A stretch of DNA of 64,000 nucleotides. Origin: Halicephalobus mephisto (taxonomy: Eukaryota > Nematoda > Chromadorea > Rhabditida > Panagrolaimidae). The notes under the pieces are model-generated. The model searched no databases. It was given only the letters and a program-made list of their open reading frames with translations, and was not told the DNA's origin. Made by a program: the position numbers and the translations under genes. Each line of letters begins with the position of its first letter. Positions within the stretch are counted from its first letter, which is position 1. Positions 11,535 through 22,377 of this stretch are shown in pieces. The stretch covers positions 1-64,000 of the forward strand of contig SWDT01000163.1 of assembly GCA_009193035.1 (NCBI GenBank). The letters run 5' to 3'.

Positions 11535-14500
11535 ATGCGTTTCATAAGGCGGGCATCATCGAGAAAACACCGACGAAAAAGGGACCCTTATAGTCTGATG
11601 CCTCCAGGATCCATACCTCTGCATGAACAAAGGTTAGTTTTTCCCTGCGTTTGGAAAAATACTTGCTGACGAAGCCAAAACTCAAGTTTCAGTTGAATCT
11701 TTCTTTTTAGCTTTAAGCGTTTTCCCATGAGATTTCCAAATAGCGTGGATTCCAGGTCACAAGTAAAAACAAAGCAAAATGTGGATAACAAGATTTAATA
11801 TTTAAATTGCTTAAATAAAGAAGGCTTGGGCTTTCGTCATATTGCCTCCAGCGATAAAAAGACGCATATATTAACGGAATTTCGGTATTTCACTTAAAAG
11901 TAGTAAAATGTGAAAATTTAAGCTTTGTCCTTTTTTATCTAAAGTTTTATAAAATTTGGGAAATCGTAGGCGAAACAAAGTTTTTGCATAGATTAGATTA
12001 TGGGGTAAGGAAGAAGAGTAAGGGTGTTAAACGATTCTGTCTTACCGAAGTCTTTGAAATACTTCTTTGAATCGTTAAATAGTTGCAACTGCTGTTCCTT
12101 TTTGTTTAAGTTAGTTTTAACAAAGATTTGTAATATTTCTGTCAATTCTGATCAAAGTGGAGTGGATATTCTGTTGCCACCCCAAGATGCGAATCCAATT
12201 AATTCAGGATCGCGTCGACCAAAAACGTCTCGGAAAAACTGTGAGTCAGAAACGGAGACGTATGGGGTTCAGAAGGTAGGGTAATATTATTTTAAATTAA
12301 CGACAGGGCATGTGGTTTCCAACGCCAATAAACCTCGCTATAATTGCAATTAAATCTTTGCTCTCTGCAATCTTTTACTCAATGAACGACAAGACTGATG
12401 GGATTTCGTATTGTTTCAATAGACATTTCAATTTTCCGTCACATCCGTTATTTCTTTGTTAATGGGGTTCTTTTGCAAATTTTAAAAGTTTCCGCAATCC
12501 GATGGTAGATTTTAAAATCTTCGAGAATGTTGTACGAGTTTTCAGAATTTCGTTGAGATTTTTAGAGTTTTATGAAACCCCATAGAAGCTTTCAGAATCC
12601 TATAGAAAGTACTTAAATATCTGAGAAGTTTTGGCATTTTTTAAAATCCCGCCAAAACCCCATGGAAACTTATAAAGCTCAATGACAAGCTCAGAATTCT
12701 TCCAGAATTTTGAAGAACTTTTCAGCCAAGTTTAAAGATGAAGATTTAGAAATTATCTAAAAAATTATGAAAAATCGTGTCGAAACAATTTCATAATAAG
12801 TCTCATTTTTGTTTTGTATAGTGATGTTATTTTGAACAACAACTGCTCGACTCCCTGTAGAATAAACGCAACTTTTATTGTTTTTCAATTTTTTGCCAAA
12901 CAAGCCCTCAAGTCCGGTAAAAAGTTAATAGTTTAATTAAAACTTGTTGGGGACTTTTCTAATAAAGCCAAATTTGTCGTGAAAATGCAATATTCGCATT
13001 TCAAAAAACGTTTAATTTTGTGAAAAATTTCCGACATTTTTCTACTTTCTAAATTTCATTCAGACATTTGAATTTATTTTTCGGATTTATTTCGGATTTA
13101 TTTCGGATTTTTAGTTTGGTTCAAATAGCAGAGAACTTGAAACATTGTCCGTGGGGACTCTGATAATTCTGAGGAACGTCTTCCATGTATTCCCCACGAG
13201 GAATTTCTTTGTGTTCTTCTATTCCTGAATCTTGATTTGTCTGCAAGGTTTAACAATCATAAAGGATCCAAAAAAGCAGAAAATGGTGGCGTTTTTTGGA
13301 TATTGTGTTTTTTAAAGTTTCAATCTTTTAAAATATTTTTTCAGAAAATGCCTTTGGACGAGTTTGAGTATTTCTATATAATTCATAGATTTTTTACTTC
13401 GATTATTTAGTTCTTGTTCATAGATCACCAGCTAAGTCCACTTTAACAGTTTCTCGTTTTTAATTCGGATTCAGGAAATTCAGGCTTTTTAAGGAACTTT
13501 ATTATTCACATTCTAAAGTAGAAAATGTATCTGAGAAAAAACACTAATTTAAATGCAATTCAAACTCTTTGTATTAAATTTCAGAACCTTACCTCCTCCT
13601 CTTAATCAAAACCACGGAACAGAAATTGTTGACCCAGTTGTTGCCCGAGGCGTGATAAAGGTTCTAGTCGGGACCTTCAAGAGTGCAGCTGACAATTTCC
13701 AGAACTCAACTTCGAGAAACTCGAACAGCTTAGATTTTGGTAATTTGTTATTTTCTTTAAAAAAGTAGTTTCTTAAATGATTTCGAAATCCTCCAGAATC
13801 TAGTAAGAGGTTCTGAAACCTTTAAGAACTTGATACAAAGTTCTGGAGTCTACCAGAACCCCATGTAAACTTTCAGAATCGACATCTGGAATCGAGAGTT
13901 CTGGAATATGTTTTTGGAAAATTCTAGACATCGTATTCTGATAATACCACAACAACCCTCATTTCCGCTCTGTATAATGTTATGACTAATCCATAATTTT
14001 AGGAAGTGGTTTGAGAGCATTGGAAACAGGTGATTCTAAAATGCACAGACAGTACACTTCTTCCTCTACTGGAGATGAGGAATTCTCTGCCGAAGAGTTG
14101 GAGGAGTTTGCAACGGCTTTTAAAGTTGGTTTAATTATCCTTCAGTTACGAAAATGCCGCAATAATATTTAGATGTTCGACAAAGACGGAAATGGCACCA
14201 TGAATATCAAAGAACTAGGAGTCGCTATGCGGACCCTTGGATTGAATCCGACAGAAGAGGAGCTTCTGAATATGGTGAACGAATATGACGTGGACGGAAA
14301 CGGTAAAATTGACTTTGGGGAATTCTGCAAAATGATGAAGGAAATGAACAAAGAAACAGATCAAGTTGGTTGAATCCTTAATTAATTTTTAATGATTGCA
14401 ATTTGCAGGAACTTATTCGTCTAGCGTTCAAGTCAGTTCCATTCACAGAGATAAATAATAAATATGAGAGAATATTGATTTTCAGAGTCTTTGACAAAGA

Positions 14501-14796
14501 TGGAAATGGATTCATAACTGCTGCAGAATTTAAGCACTTTATGACAACAATGGGGGAGAAGTTTAGCGAAGAGGAAGTTGATGAAATCATCAAAGAGGTC
14601 GACAAAGATGGAGATGAACAGGTACAGTTTTGAAAGTGAGTAGATTCTTGATACGGTCTTTTTACAGATTGATTATGAGGAATTCGTTCAAATGATTTCT
14701 CCTGTGATAAACGATGGAAACAAAGATGACCCGTTTGCCGATCCAAACCAGCCTGCGGTGACGGCGACGGCTGTAGCTGCTCGACAGAAAAAGTAA
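11535..14796 (+). CDS. Calmodulin-like EF-hand protein with long N-terminal extension
   Basis: Exons 11535-11632, 12158-12259 (both provisional), 13585-13739, 14003-14124, 14173-14364, 14409-14431, 14486-14621 and 14668-14796 join in phase to give 318 residues. Four EF-hand loops are complete: [12 protein letters not shown] (162-173), [12 protein letters not shown] (198-209), [12 protein letters not shown] (234-245) and DKDGDEQIDYEE (270-281; position 6 is Glu instead of Gly). It is a Ca2+ sensor, closest to the nematode CAL-1/CAL-2 type rather than calmodulin itself (my recollection favours CAL-2). The first ~150 residues are basic and Ser/Asn-rich with no domain I recognise. Exon 6 is only 23 nt. 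The following 54-nt intron has no in-frame stop, so retention would insert 18 residues into EF-hand 3. The core from 13,585 is secure; exon 2 uses weak splice sites. Confidence 0.85.
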
Positions 14797-16223
14797 AATA
14801 ACACAGATACAGTATCAATGTTGCCTTTGGCACACACGCCTTGGAGCTTTAATAACAAAACCACCCTTTGTAAATTCATCGTTGTTTTGAATTCCTCGTT
14901 ATCCCTCAGTTCGTTCTTGTGTTGTAACGCAATACATTGCTCAGTACCTTATTATTTAACACTTTAACTTTGCTTTGAATGTTTTAATTTACTGCTATTA
15001 TATTAGAAGTCATTAACATTGCAAACGTTTTTACCACTTGCTTAGCCGTTTAGTTGCTTTTGTTTTTACTAATTCGCAAAGCTAACACAAAATTACTATA
15101 GAAATCACTTTTAAGAATAATCTGATTCTAGATCGCGCATATCACGAATCATCCGAATTCGCTGAAGACAATCCTTGTGTGAGAGACACTATCTTGAAAG
15201 CTTTCTTCTTATCCGAGTGGCTTCTTTTTCTTTCCACATTCTTTCCTAAACAATCCAAGATCAAAATTTTTCATCCACTCTGCACGATTTACTTTTACTT
15301 TTGACCTTTAGACGGTAACTAAAGTTTGCGGTTTTTACTCTGTTGCACGTGTAACCACAATGAATCGCATTCCTAATTGAAACAGTCTCCGTATTTTCTA
15401 TTTGTAAGAAACTATACGGTGGACACAAGTTTATTATAATAAATTATGAGAAAAAATATATAATTAATATAAATTTATTCTATGATGAATGTGTAAGAAA
15501 ACACAATGGATATATATTATTTTATAAATCATTTATAAAAACATAATAGAAATTTACCTTATGTTTTCTACTTGCAAGAAAATATATAGTTGGAAGACAT
15601 TTATTTTACAATGGGTATGTTATGAAAAACACAACAGATATAAACTTATTTCATGACACGTAATTTGCAACAAAAATATGATTGATATAAATTCATTTTC
15701 CGATAAAAAGTGTATAAAAACATAATTTGTACGATTGGTCTTGTGTTTTGCATTTGGAAAAGAATATACGGTTGGCAGAAATTTACTTCATAAGTAATTT
15801 GTTAATAAACATTCCATTCTTAAGTGATATGTGGGAGAAGGAACAAAATAAAGATTAGTTCTTAAATACTTTTATATTAGCGAAATGTGCGAAAGTTAGT
15901 CTGTTATCCTTGTAGGAATGTAGCACATCCGGATAACACACCAGACACTCAACAATCCGTTAAGATGCTATCTTTGCGCAAATATTCATGGACTCGGTTT
16001 TAGTATTTCGTGAATCCTATTTTTTACACACAATTACCAAAAATCTTTCTTTCACGATTAACTCTCTGTTATTACCCCCACTTTATACTTTTGTTTGGCT
16101 TCATTACACGGCCAAGCAACAGAGCTCAAAAGCCCTAGATGACTGAGATAGCGACATTAGCTAATAACAAACTTTATCCTCACTCTGTCCCTTCTATCAA
16201 ATTTTGATTTCTCCCAAATACTA
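14797..16223. other. Non-coding region with degenerate tandem repeat
   Basis: 3' flank of the calmodulin-like gene, then a degenerate minisatellite at 15,390-15,850, then the upstream region of the selenium-binding-protein homologue. No exon with supported splice sites was found on either strand. Confidence 0.5.
15390..15850. repeat. Degenerate tandem repeat, about 175-bp period
   Basis: Three related anchors recur: TATTTGTAAGAAACTATACG near 15,398, TACTTGCAAGAAAATATATA near 15,569 and CATTTGGAAAAGAATATACG near 15,749. Each is followed by a similar AT-rich run with ATAAATTTATT or ATAAACTTATT and GTGTAAGAAAACAC-like segments, suggesting about 45-bp subunits inside the larger period. Confidence 0.6.
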
Positions 16224-18191
16224 ATGAATGCTAAAAAATCAGTAAACAGATTATCTGAACCTATAATATTCTCTGAACTCGTCAGTCGTTTAGAATGTGA
16301 TTGTAGAGGATCTTCCATTGAGAAAGATTCTCATTCCACTGCGTATCAAATCTTCCCTCCATCGATTGCCAGTTCCATAGAACCAAAAATGGGTGTCTGT
16401 ATGGTGAGTCAAATCCTACTTCCTTATTGGATTTAAGAACCAATCTTTCCAGAGTAAGAATGTAGTGGATGTTCGTTACGGAAATACTGCAACTGTTATG
16501 ACTAGTACTTCTCCTAAGTTTCTGAAAAAAAGAGATTCGGATATGAATATTCTCGTTCCTACAGAACCTACGATGTTCATTAGCGACGAAAGTCAATTTG
16601 ATCGTGAAAGAGTCATGATTGTCATTTGTCCCAATGCAGATCCGAGCAAGAATTCAAAAATTCTTCTTATCGATGTCGATTACTACAGTAAATCGTATTG
16701 TTCTGTAGGTTACAATATCTCTGTTTCTCTACTGTAAACTTTACAGGTAATATCAGAGCTCACAATTCCCACAACCAACGATGAGATGATGTACGGAGGC
16801 TGGATAAGAAGCGCTTCTAAGATAGAAGACATCAATGTCCTTATACGATCTCAACTTATCGTGCCATGTTTCTCCAGTTCTAGAACCTATATCATTGCCA
16901 TCGACAATCAGCAAACTTTAAAAATAGACAAGGTTTGCACTACTGTTGGGGTTTAGGAAATTACTGGGAAGTTTTAGTGCATTGAGGCCAATGAGATGTT
17001 GGAGAAAAATGTCCAATGTCCTATAAACGTTTGTAGTTGGCCAGGAAGAGGAAAGCCTACAGTCATATCAATGTGTGGAGATCATCAAAGACGAGCAAGG
17101 GGGGATCTCTGTATCTTCCACTATGATTATAGAAAACTTATGTCTAGGACTGATCGAGGACATGCAGTTTTTGGAGGATTTCTTTGTCTACAACCAAGTC
17201 AGAAAATAATGATAACAGCAGAATTCGGGGATCCTGGAAAATTAATGACTGCTTTCCTGGAAGACTCCGAAAAACATGATGGTGAGATTAAATTAATTAA
17301 CTAATTAAACTTTGGAATGTTTAGACTTGCAACAACATGCGTACGGTCACTGTTTAAACATCTGGGATGACAGGCTGAAATTAAAACAGTCAATTAGGCT
17401 GGAGGAAAATGGAGCTCTCGGTTTCAGTTGCGTGAGATTCATCCACAACCCAGAATGCAATCACGGATATGCATGTTCTCCTTTCGGAGGTGCCGTTTTT
17501 CATATCCACAAGAGGTCTGTGAGCGACGAATATGTAGCAGATAAGGTCATCCACTATGGTAATGCCAAAGTCGAAGGGTGGATTAAATCCGAAATGCCTG
17601 CAATGCCTCTAGACATGGTAATTTCCATGGATGATCGATTTCTCTTCATCTCTTGTTATTTACACGGATTCATCGACCAATACAATATCTGCGATCCGTT
17701 TCGGATAACACCTTGTTGCAGACTATTTATCGGAGGTGCAATTCATCGTTCACTCGGAGTCAAATTACAAAGGATAAATGCCATCGTAAGTGTATTTTGA
17801 ACACTGTTTAAACATGTATTTTTCAGAACTTTGAACCTACTCGTCGGTTTTTGAGGAATATTGAATTTGAAGGCGGTCCTGCAAGGATGCAACTCAGCTT
17901 AGATGGTCGTCGTCTTTACGTTACGAACTCGTTTTACACACCATGGGACATGGAGTTGTTCCCAAAATTAAAAAAGTAAACTAATTTTCACTACATATAT
18001 AAAGATAAAGTTCTAGATCGGGTTCCAGCATTGCCTTGATCCATGTTTCCGTCAAATCTGCCGGTGGTATGAAGCTCGATGAAAATTTTGCTATTCACTT
18101 GAACTCATCTTTTGTCGACAACGGTCCTTTCTTGGCCCGAGAAATGAAATTTATGAATGGAGATTCCACAAGTGATTACTGCGAGGAGTAA
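16224..18191 (+). CDS. Selenium-binding protein 1 / methanethiol oxidase homologue, divergent
   Basis: Seven exons (16224-16403, 16453-16704, 16747-16932, 16978-17281, 17325-17785, 17827-17975, 18017-18191) give 568 residues. From residue ~85 it aligns along the SELENBP1 family: FIHNPE, KVEGWIKSEMP, LDMVISMDDRFLF, YLHGFIDQYNI, QLSLDGRRLYVTNS, and a C-terminal GPFLAREMKF...GDSTSD. The family oxidises methanethiol in a copper-dependent reaction. Here several conserved positions differ: the N-terminal CGPGY motif is not found, the HHSGW pair is MYGGW, YGSHL is YGHCL, and the C-terminal AHE is ARE. The first exon (60 residues) has no family counterpart and is the least certain part. By inference it may have lost metal-dependent activity. 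It converges on the next gene with a 24-bp gap between stop codons. Confidence 0.88.
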
Positions 18192-18215
18192 ATGTACAAA
18201 TTATTTTAATTAACG

Positions 18216-19080
18216 TTATTTAAATCCAAAGGGGATTTTTTCGGTGACTTCATCTTTGCTCTTGAAGAATTGTCTAGCCCCGTTGACAATCGGAAATTGC
18301 CATAGATGAAACAGGCAAAATAATAAATTTGCTAGATGAATAAAGATTGAACACGTTGTAGAGTCAAAAACAGATTCTGAAAATGACGTTTTTAAGACAT
18401 TTTCAAAAAATATTTACTTACCAGTTTTCTGCGTTCTTCGGATAAAGATTGAATAGAAGAATAAGTAAGCTCCAAACAAAATGAACATGACAGTCGTGAG
18501 GCCGACGTAGATGACGAAGGGCCACATCCAGGAGGCCTTCTGACGGTAGATAGCGTAGCCACTGAAGAAAACAAGCAACCATGTAGGCCAGAGATAGATT
18601 AATTGTTCATAGAAGAAGCTTATGGTAACCAAAATGATCAGAACCAAGTGATACATCCATAATGCCTTTGTAACCGTCTAAAGTAAATCATTATAAACCA
18701 CATTATTGTAATAATTTAAAATTTAACGTTGCTATGAAATTCCCTTCACATGAGTTTCTAGACACTTACGAAATTTTAGGAAATCAATAGGAAGGGAGCG
18801 AGCAAGAACAAGAAGTCAATTTTAGTAAAATTGCCAGAATTATCATTTTTCACTATCACAAAGTTCGTTCTCTCTATGCGAGAATTGAAACACTCCAAAC
18901 ATACATTACTTTTTGTTTAGTCGTAATCCTTATAGTAAAGAAACAAACCACAACATGAAATCTTCCGCACAAAGCTCTGAACTTGTCCTCCTTATTGAGC
19001 AAGAACGAATATCGATAAGCATCGATAGATTTTCTAGCCTGTTCACAGAATCTTTCTGTCACTCCAGCCTCGATAGACAT
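18216..19080 (-). CDS. Four-helix membrane protein of unknown function
   Basis: Exons 19080-18949, 18677-18422 and 18376-18216 join in phase to give 182 residues. A hydrophilic N-terminus of about 45 residues (MSIEAGVTERFCEQ...) precedes four hydrophobic segments: YHLVLIILVTISFFY, YLWPTWLLVFFSGYA, WPFVIYVGLTTVMFILFGAY and FIHLANLLFCLFHLW. A short charged tail ends KIPFGFK. There is no signal peptide, so helices insert as internal anchors. I do not recognise the family. ATG directly follows TTTGCAG, so the first exon may be trans-spliced at that AG, or an upstream coding exon exists. The stop lies 24 bp from the stop of the convergent selenium-binding-protein homologue, so the 3' UTRs very likely overlap. 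Confidence 0.75.
18780..18905. repeat. Dispersed repeat module in intron 1 of membrane-protein gene
   Basis: Contains GTCAATTTTAGTAAAATTGC then CAGAATTATCATTTTTCACT and CAAAGTTCGTTCTCTCTATG. It is clearly related to 5650-5730 and to reverse-complement copies near 46,490-46,580 and 47,470-47,560. Confidence 0.65.
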
Positions 19081-21250
19081 CTGCAAAGCGTATGAAATTA
19101 ATAATCGGAAAATAGAATGAATGAAACCCGAAGAAGTTTATAAGATCTGAAATTATATGGAATTCAAAGCACAATCCTTTAAGCAGGAAACTAGTTGCTT
19201 GACAAATCCAAGACTTGCAAGAAATTAGAAAAACGAACAGCTGACTTTTGGTACCTCAGGCACTTAACATTTCAAAGTCAAAGTCAAAAGCCAAGGTCGG
19301 GAGGTAATTACGAAAAACATTTACAAACAGATGATTTTTTGAAGCTCAGGAAAACTATAAAGAATTATTTTCGATAGCGAGTGCATCCTAGAAGGCTAAT
19401 ATAATTATATCAGACTGACATCTTAGTAAAAACACAAAAACGAGAAAACAAGTAGTCGAGCATGCGAACATTATTTTTCAAAAATTGAAAAAAGTTAAAC
19501 CGCTTCCAATATGAAAATATTCATGCGAATGTCCCGGCCCAAAGGCATTCCCATAATTCCTTCCATTCCATAAGTGTTGCCGATTGGCACTTGGGGGTTT
19601 TTTGTTATCTTAGCTATTTTCTAGGAATGCACAATGCATGTATTTGAAAGTAAATTCATAGAATTATCACTTTTGTCAGTGAATAAAATACATAAAATTA
19701 AAACTATTGAAAACTAAATTCATCATTTTAAGATATCAAAATAGAAAGCTCAAATTTGTAATACTAATATTTATCTATATTTAGTCTTCACATCCGTAAA
19801 TTAATAAGAATTCAAATGATTACAAAGTAATAATTTACATGATTTTGCAAAAATATGCGATTCGAACATTTGATATTCAATCTTAAGAATGAATGAAACG
19901 AGGAATAAATAACCTCGATTGTACACTATAGCCAGTGATTTTTGAAACTATTTACAAAAACCTCTTAAAACAATCATTCCCAGCATATTTTGTCTTTTAT
20001 GATTATAAAATGGATCTATCGTAATCTCAGAACAAATTCTTTAAATTTTCTTACTTTTTTTCTAATACTAGTAATGGACATTATCTTTTTTCTTTTCCTT
20101 GTGTATTTTTCGTCGTTTGAAAGTGTTTGAATTGAGGGACAAGCAAAGCAAGTCTCGTTAATGAATGAATAATTATAATTCAATGATTTTTTCCAACAAT
20201 AAATAGGAGAAGGATGAATTCCGTTGTTTTTATTTCTATAAACGAATGTGAAAACAGATTGATTGTACAACCTTGTAAGGAATGTTAGATCAGAGCATCG
20301 ATTAGTTATTTCGAAAAGCACTCTTAATATCTAAATTCAAATGATGAGAATTTGATTGTTTTCTTTTCCGATTAATCAGACTCAACGGAGGTTTTTAGAG
20401 TTTTTGCAATCCTATAAAGCTATCGACAATCTTGGGGAAATTTTTGGGACACTGTATAATCCAGATAAACCTTTTGAGATTACCTGAAACCCCAATTTTT
20501 AAAAATTTCTAGAAAGTCTGAATTTTATTGCAAAATTGCCTCAACATGAGTTTTCAGCACTTTTCAAAGACTTCCAGGAGCCTCAGTTGTACATCATAGT
20601 TTTAAAATCACATTATTATAAAAAGTCAGAAATAAATACTGTTCTAAAGTCGTTTCAATACAATATCTGTTTTTGTTGTTTATAATGGTGATTAATAAAT
20701 TATCATTTCCACTTTTCTAAATCTCTTGTAAACTTTGGTCACAAATGATATACTATGATCATCTGCTAATGAATCACCAACTGACTCAGACATATTGTTT
20801 TTCATTAACGTTTCAGAAATCAAAGTGTTAGGATATCTTATTTATCAAGTGAATCACTGATTGGTATTTGATTCATAAAGTTGGCAAAAAACCCATTATT
20901 GTCGATTAGCTCTTTTTTCCAGATAAAGTAGCACTTATTTTAGGCAAATCGTTCTTAGTCAAGAAAAATGAAATATAAACAATGGAATGAAAGACAACCA
21001 AAAAACACCCTAGAGAAGGAGTTTGTAAAGAACAGCGACTGAAAAACATTGACGACTGATGGATGTGTTTGTGGGATGGCTGAGTCTGATACTCTTGCGT
21101 AACAGACTCGTAAAATACACACGTTTTTGTATGTCCATTAGTTCAATTTCCTACCAACAAAGTGACTATATATAAGATCCCAAGTTTCTCATTCTTCCTA
21201 GTCGTGATAACTTTGTTCTAAAGGGATTATTGATAATATTTTAGAGAAAA
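19081..21250. other. Non-coding region
   Basis: AT-rich with a dispersed repeat copy at about 20,380-20,690 in reversed orientation. The longest open frame (20,016-20,321, minus, about 100 codons) has no plausible domain, start context or splice context. The last ~100 bp are the promoter of the next gene. Confidence 0.5.
21167..21176 (+). promoter_or_regulatory. TATA box of the three-repeat Cys-rich secreted protein
   Basis: TATATATAAG in otherwise ordinary sequence, 75-84 bp upstream of the start codon at 21,251. A strong TATA box fits a highly expressed tissue-specific secreted product; activity is inferred from sequence only. Confidence 0.55.
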
Positions 21251-21980
21251 ATGAAACTATTGGTTGTTGCTTGTCTTCTTGTTGGAGCGTCAGCCTTTGT
21301 CTACCAGAAGAGAGATACTGCTGCTTTAATCAAGGAAAAATACGAAGATTTCAAGGAAGGTTGCTTCCCCAGGGGTTCTGGAAACGGATGTAGCTGTACT
21401 ACCAAAGCCTCCGATGGAACTGAAACGGTAAACACTTTTGATAGTGATGATGAATGTAAGAAGTCTGTTGAAGGTAAAGTTCGATTCAACTCGTTTTCGT
21501 TTACAATAGAAATGGGAAATATTTTCAGAAATTCAAGCTGAGAACAAGAAAAAACTGAATGAGGAATTCAACAAGAAATTTGGTTCCTTGAAGGAAAACT
21601 GCTTCCCACGTCCATCTGGAGGCTGCAGATGCACCGAAAAGGACGCTGATGGAAATGAAGTCACCAAGAACTACAATACTCAAGAAGAATGCAATGTCCC
21701 TGCTCGTGTTAAACGTGGTCAAACGATGAGCTCCGCTGGTCGTGATCAGAATGTCAGAGATCCTGTTCGTGAGAAGGCTCAACAGAACTATGCTGCTGTC
21801 ATCCAGGAACTCAAAGACAAGTTCAAAAACAACCGTGAAGGCTGCTTCCCACGTCCTAAGGGTTGTCTCTGCGTTACTGGAAAGGACAGCCTCGGTCACG
21901 ACATCACTACTCGTTATATGAAGGACGAAGATTGTAAATGCAAGCCAGGACAACCAGGATGTCCTGCAGCTGGAGCTTAG
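21251..21980 (+). CDS. Secreted protein with three GCFPRP Cys-rich repeats
   Basis: Exons 21251-21473 and 21529-21980 give 224 residues. A signal peptide (MKLLVVACLLVGASAF) is followed by three copies of one module: a charged helix (for example EKYEDFKEGCF), then GCFPR-x-GC-x-C, a KD-x-x-G-turn and a final EC. Each copy carries about four cysteines (GCFPRGSGNGCSC, NCFPRPSGGCRC, GCFPRPKGCLC). A Lys-Arg in RVKRGQTM between repeats 2 and 3 could be a processing site. The C-terminus is KCKPGQPGCPAAGA. Codon use is strongly biased (AAG, CGT, GTC) and a TATA box lies upstream, both consistent with high expression. I know no function for this module. ATTTTAG lies 6 nt before the ATG. Confidence 0.85.
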
Positions 21981-22377
21981 ATGCCAGAATCTTGAAAATC
22001 CTCACCACAAAGCATAACCACAGTAATCTTTGAAATTTTAAGTCATAAATGCCTTTATTTGCCCACGTTTAAAATAATTATATAAAAAGCAAACAGCCAT
22101 GAGTGCTACATAAACCACTGCGACGATTTCCATCAATATACATACAAGTAAAACAGATTTTAGGTGTTTTTCAGGAAAAGTAATAGTCAAATTATGAAAT
22201 TAGGATGAACAGAGGGAAGAAGCTCGGGAAACCGGAAATATTTCAAATAAAGGGAAGAAAAAACCGGAAATATCAAAACGCGTCTTAAAATTTTAATGGA
22301 ACGACCGATAATCAGACGAATCGAGACTAAGCCCTCCGTTATTTGCGAATAAAGAGTACTACTTGCTTCAGGTATGA
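21981..22377. other. Convergent 3' flank, no gene
   Basis: Space between two convergent genes; contains only presumed 3' UTR sequence. Nothing else seen. Confidence 0.5.

Noticed and set aside
20016..20321. Minus-strand open frame of about 100 codons
   Set aside because: No domain, signal peptide or splice context, and the composition fits AT-rich chance coding.
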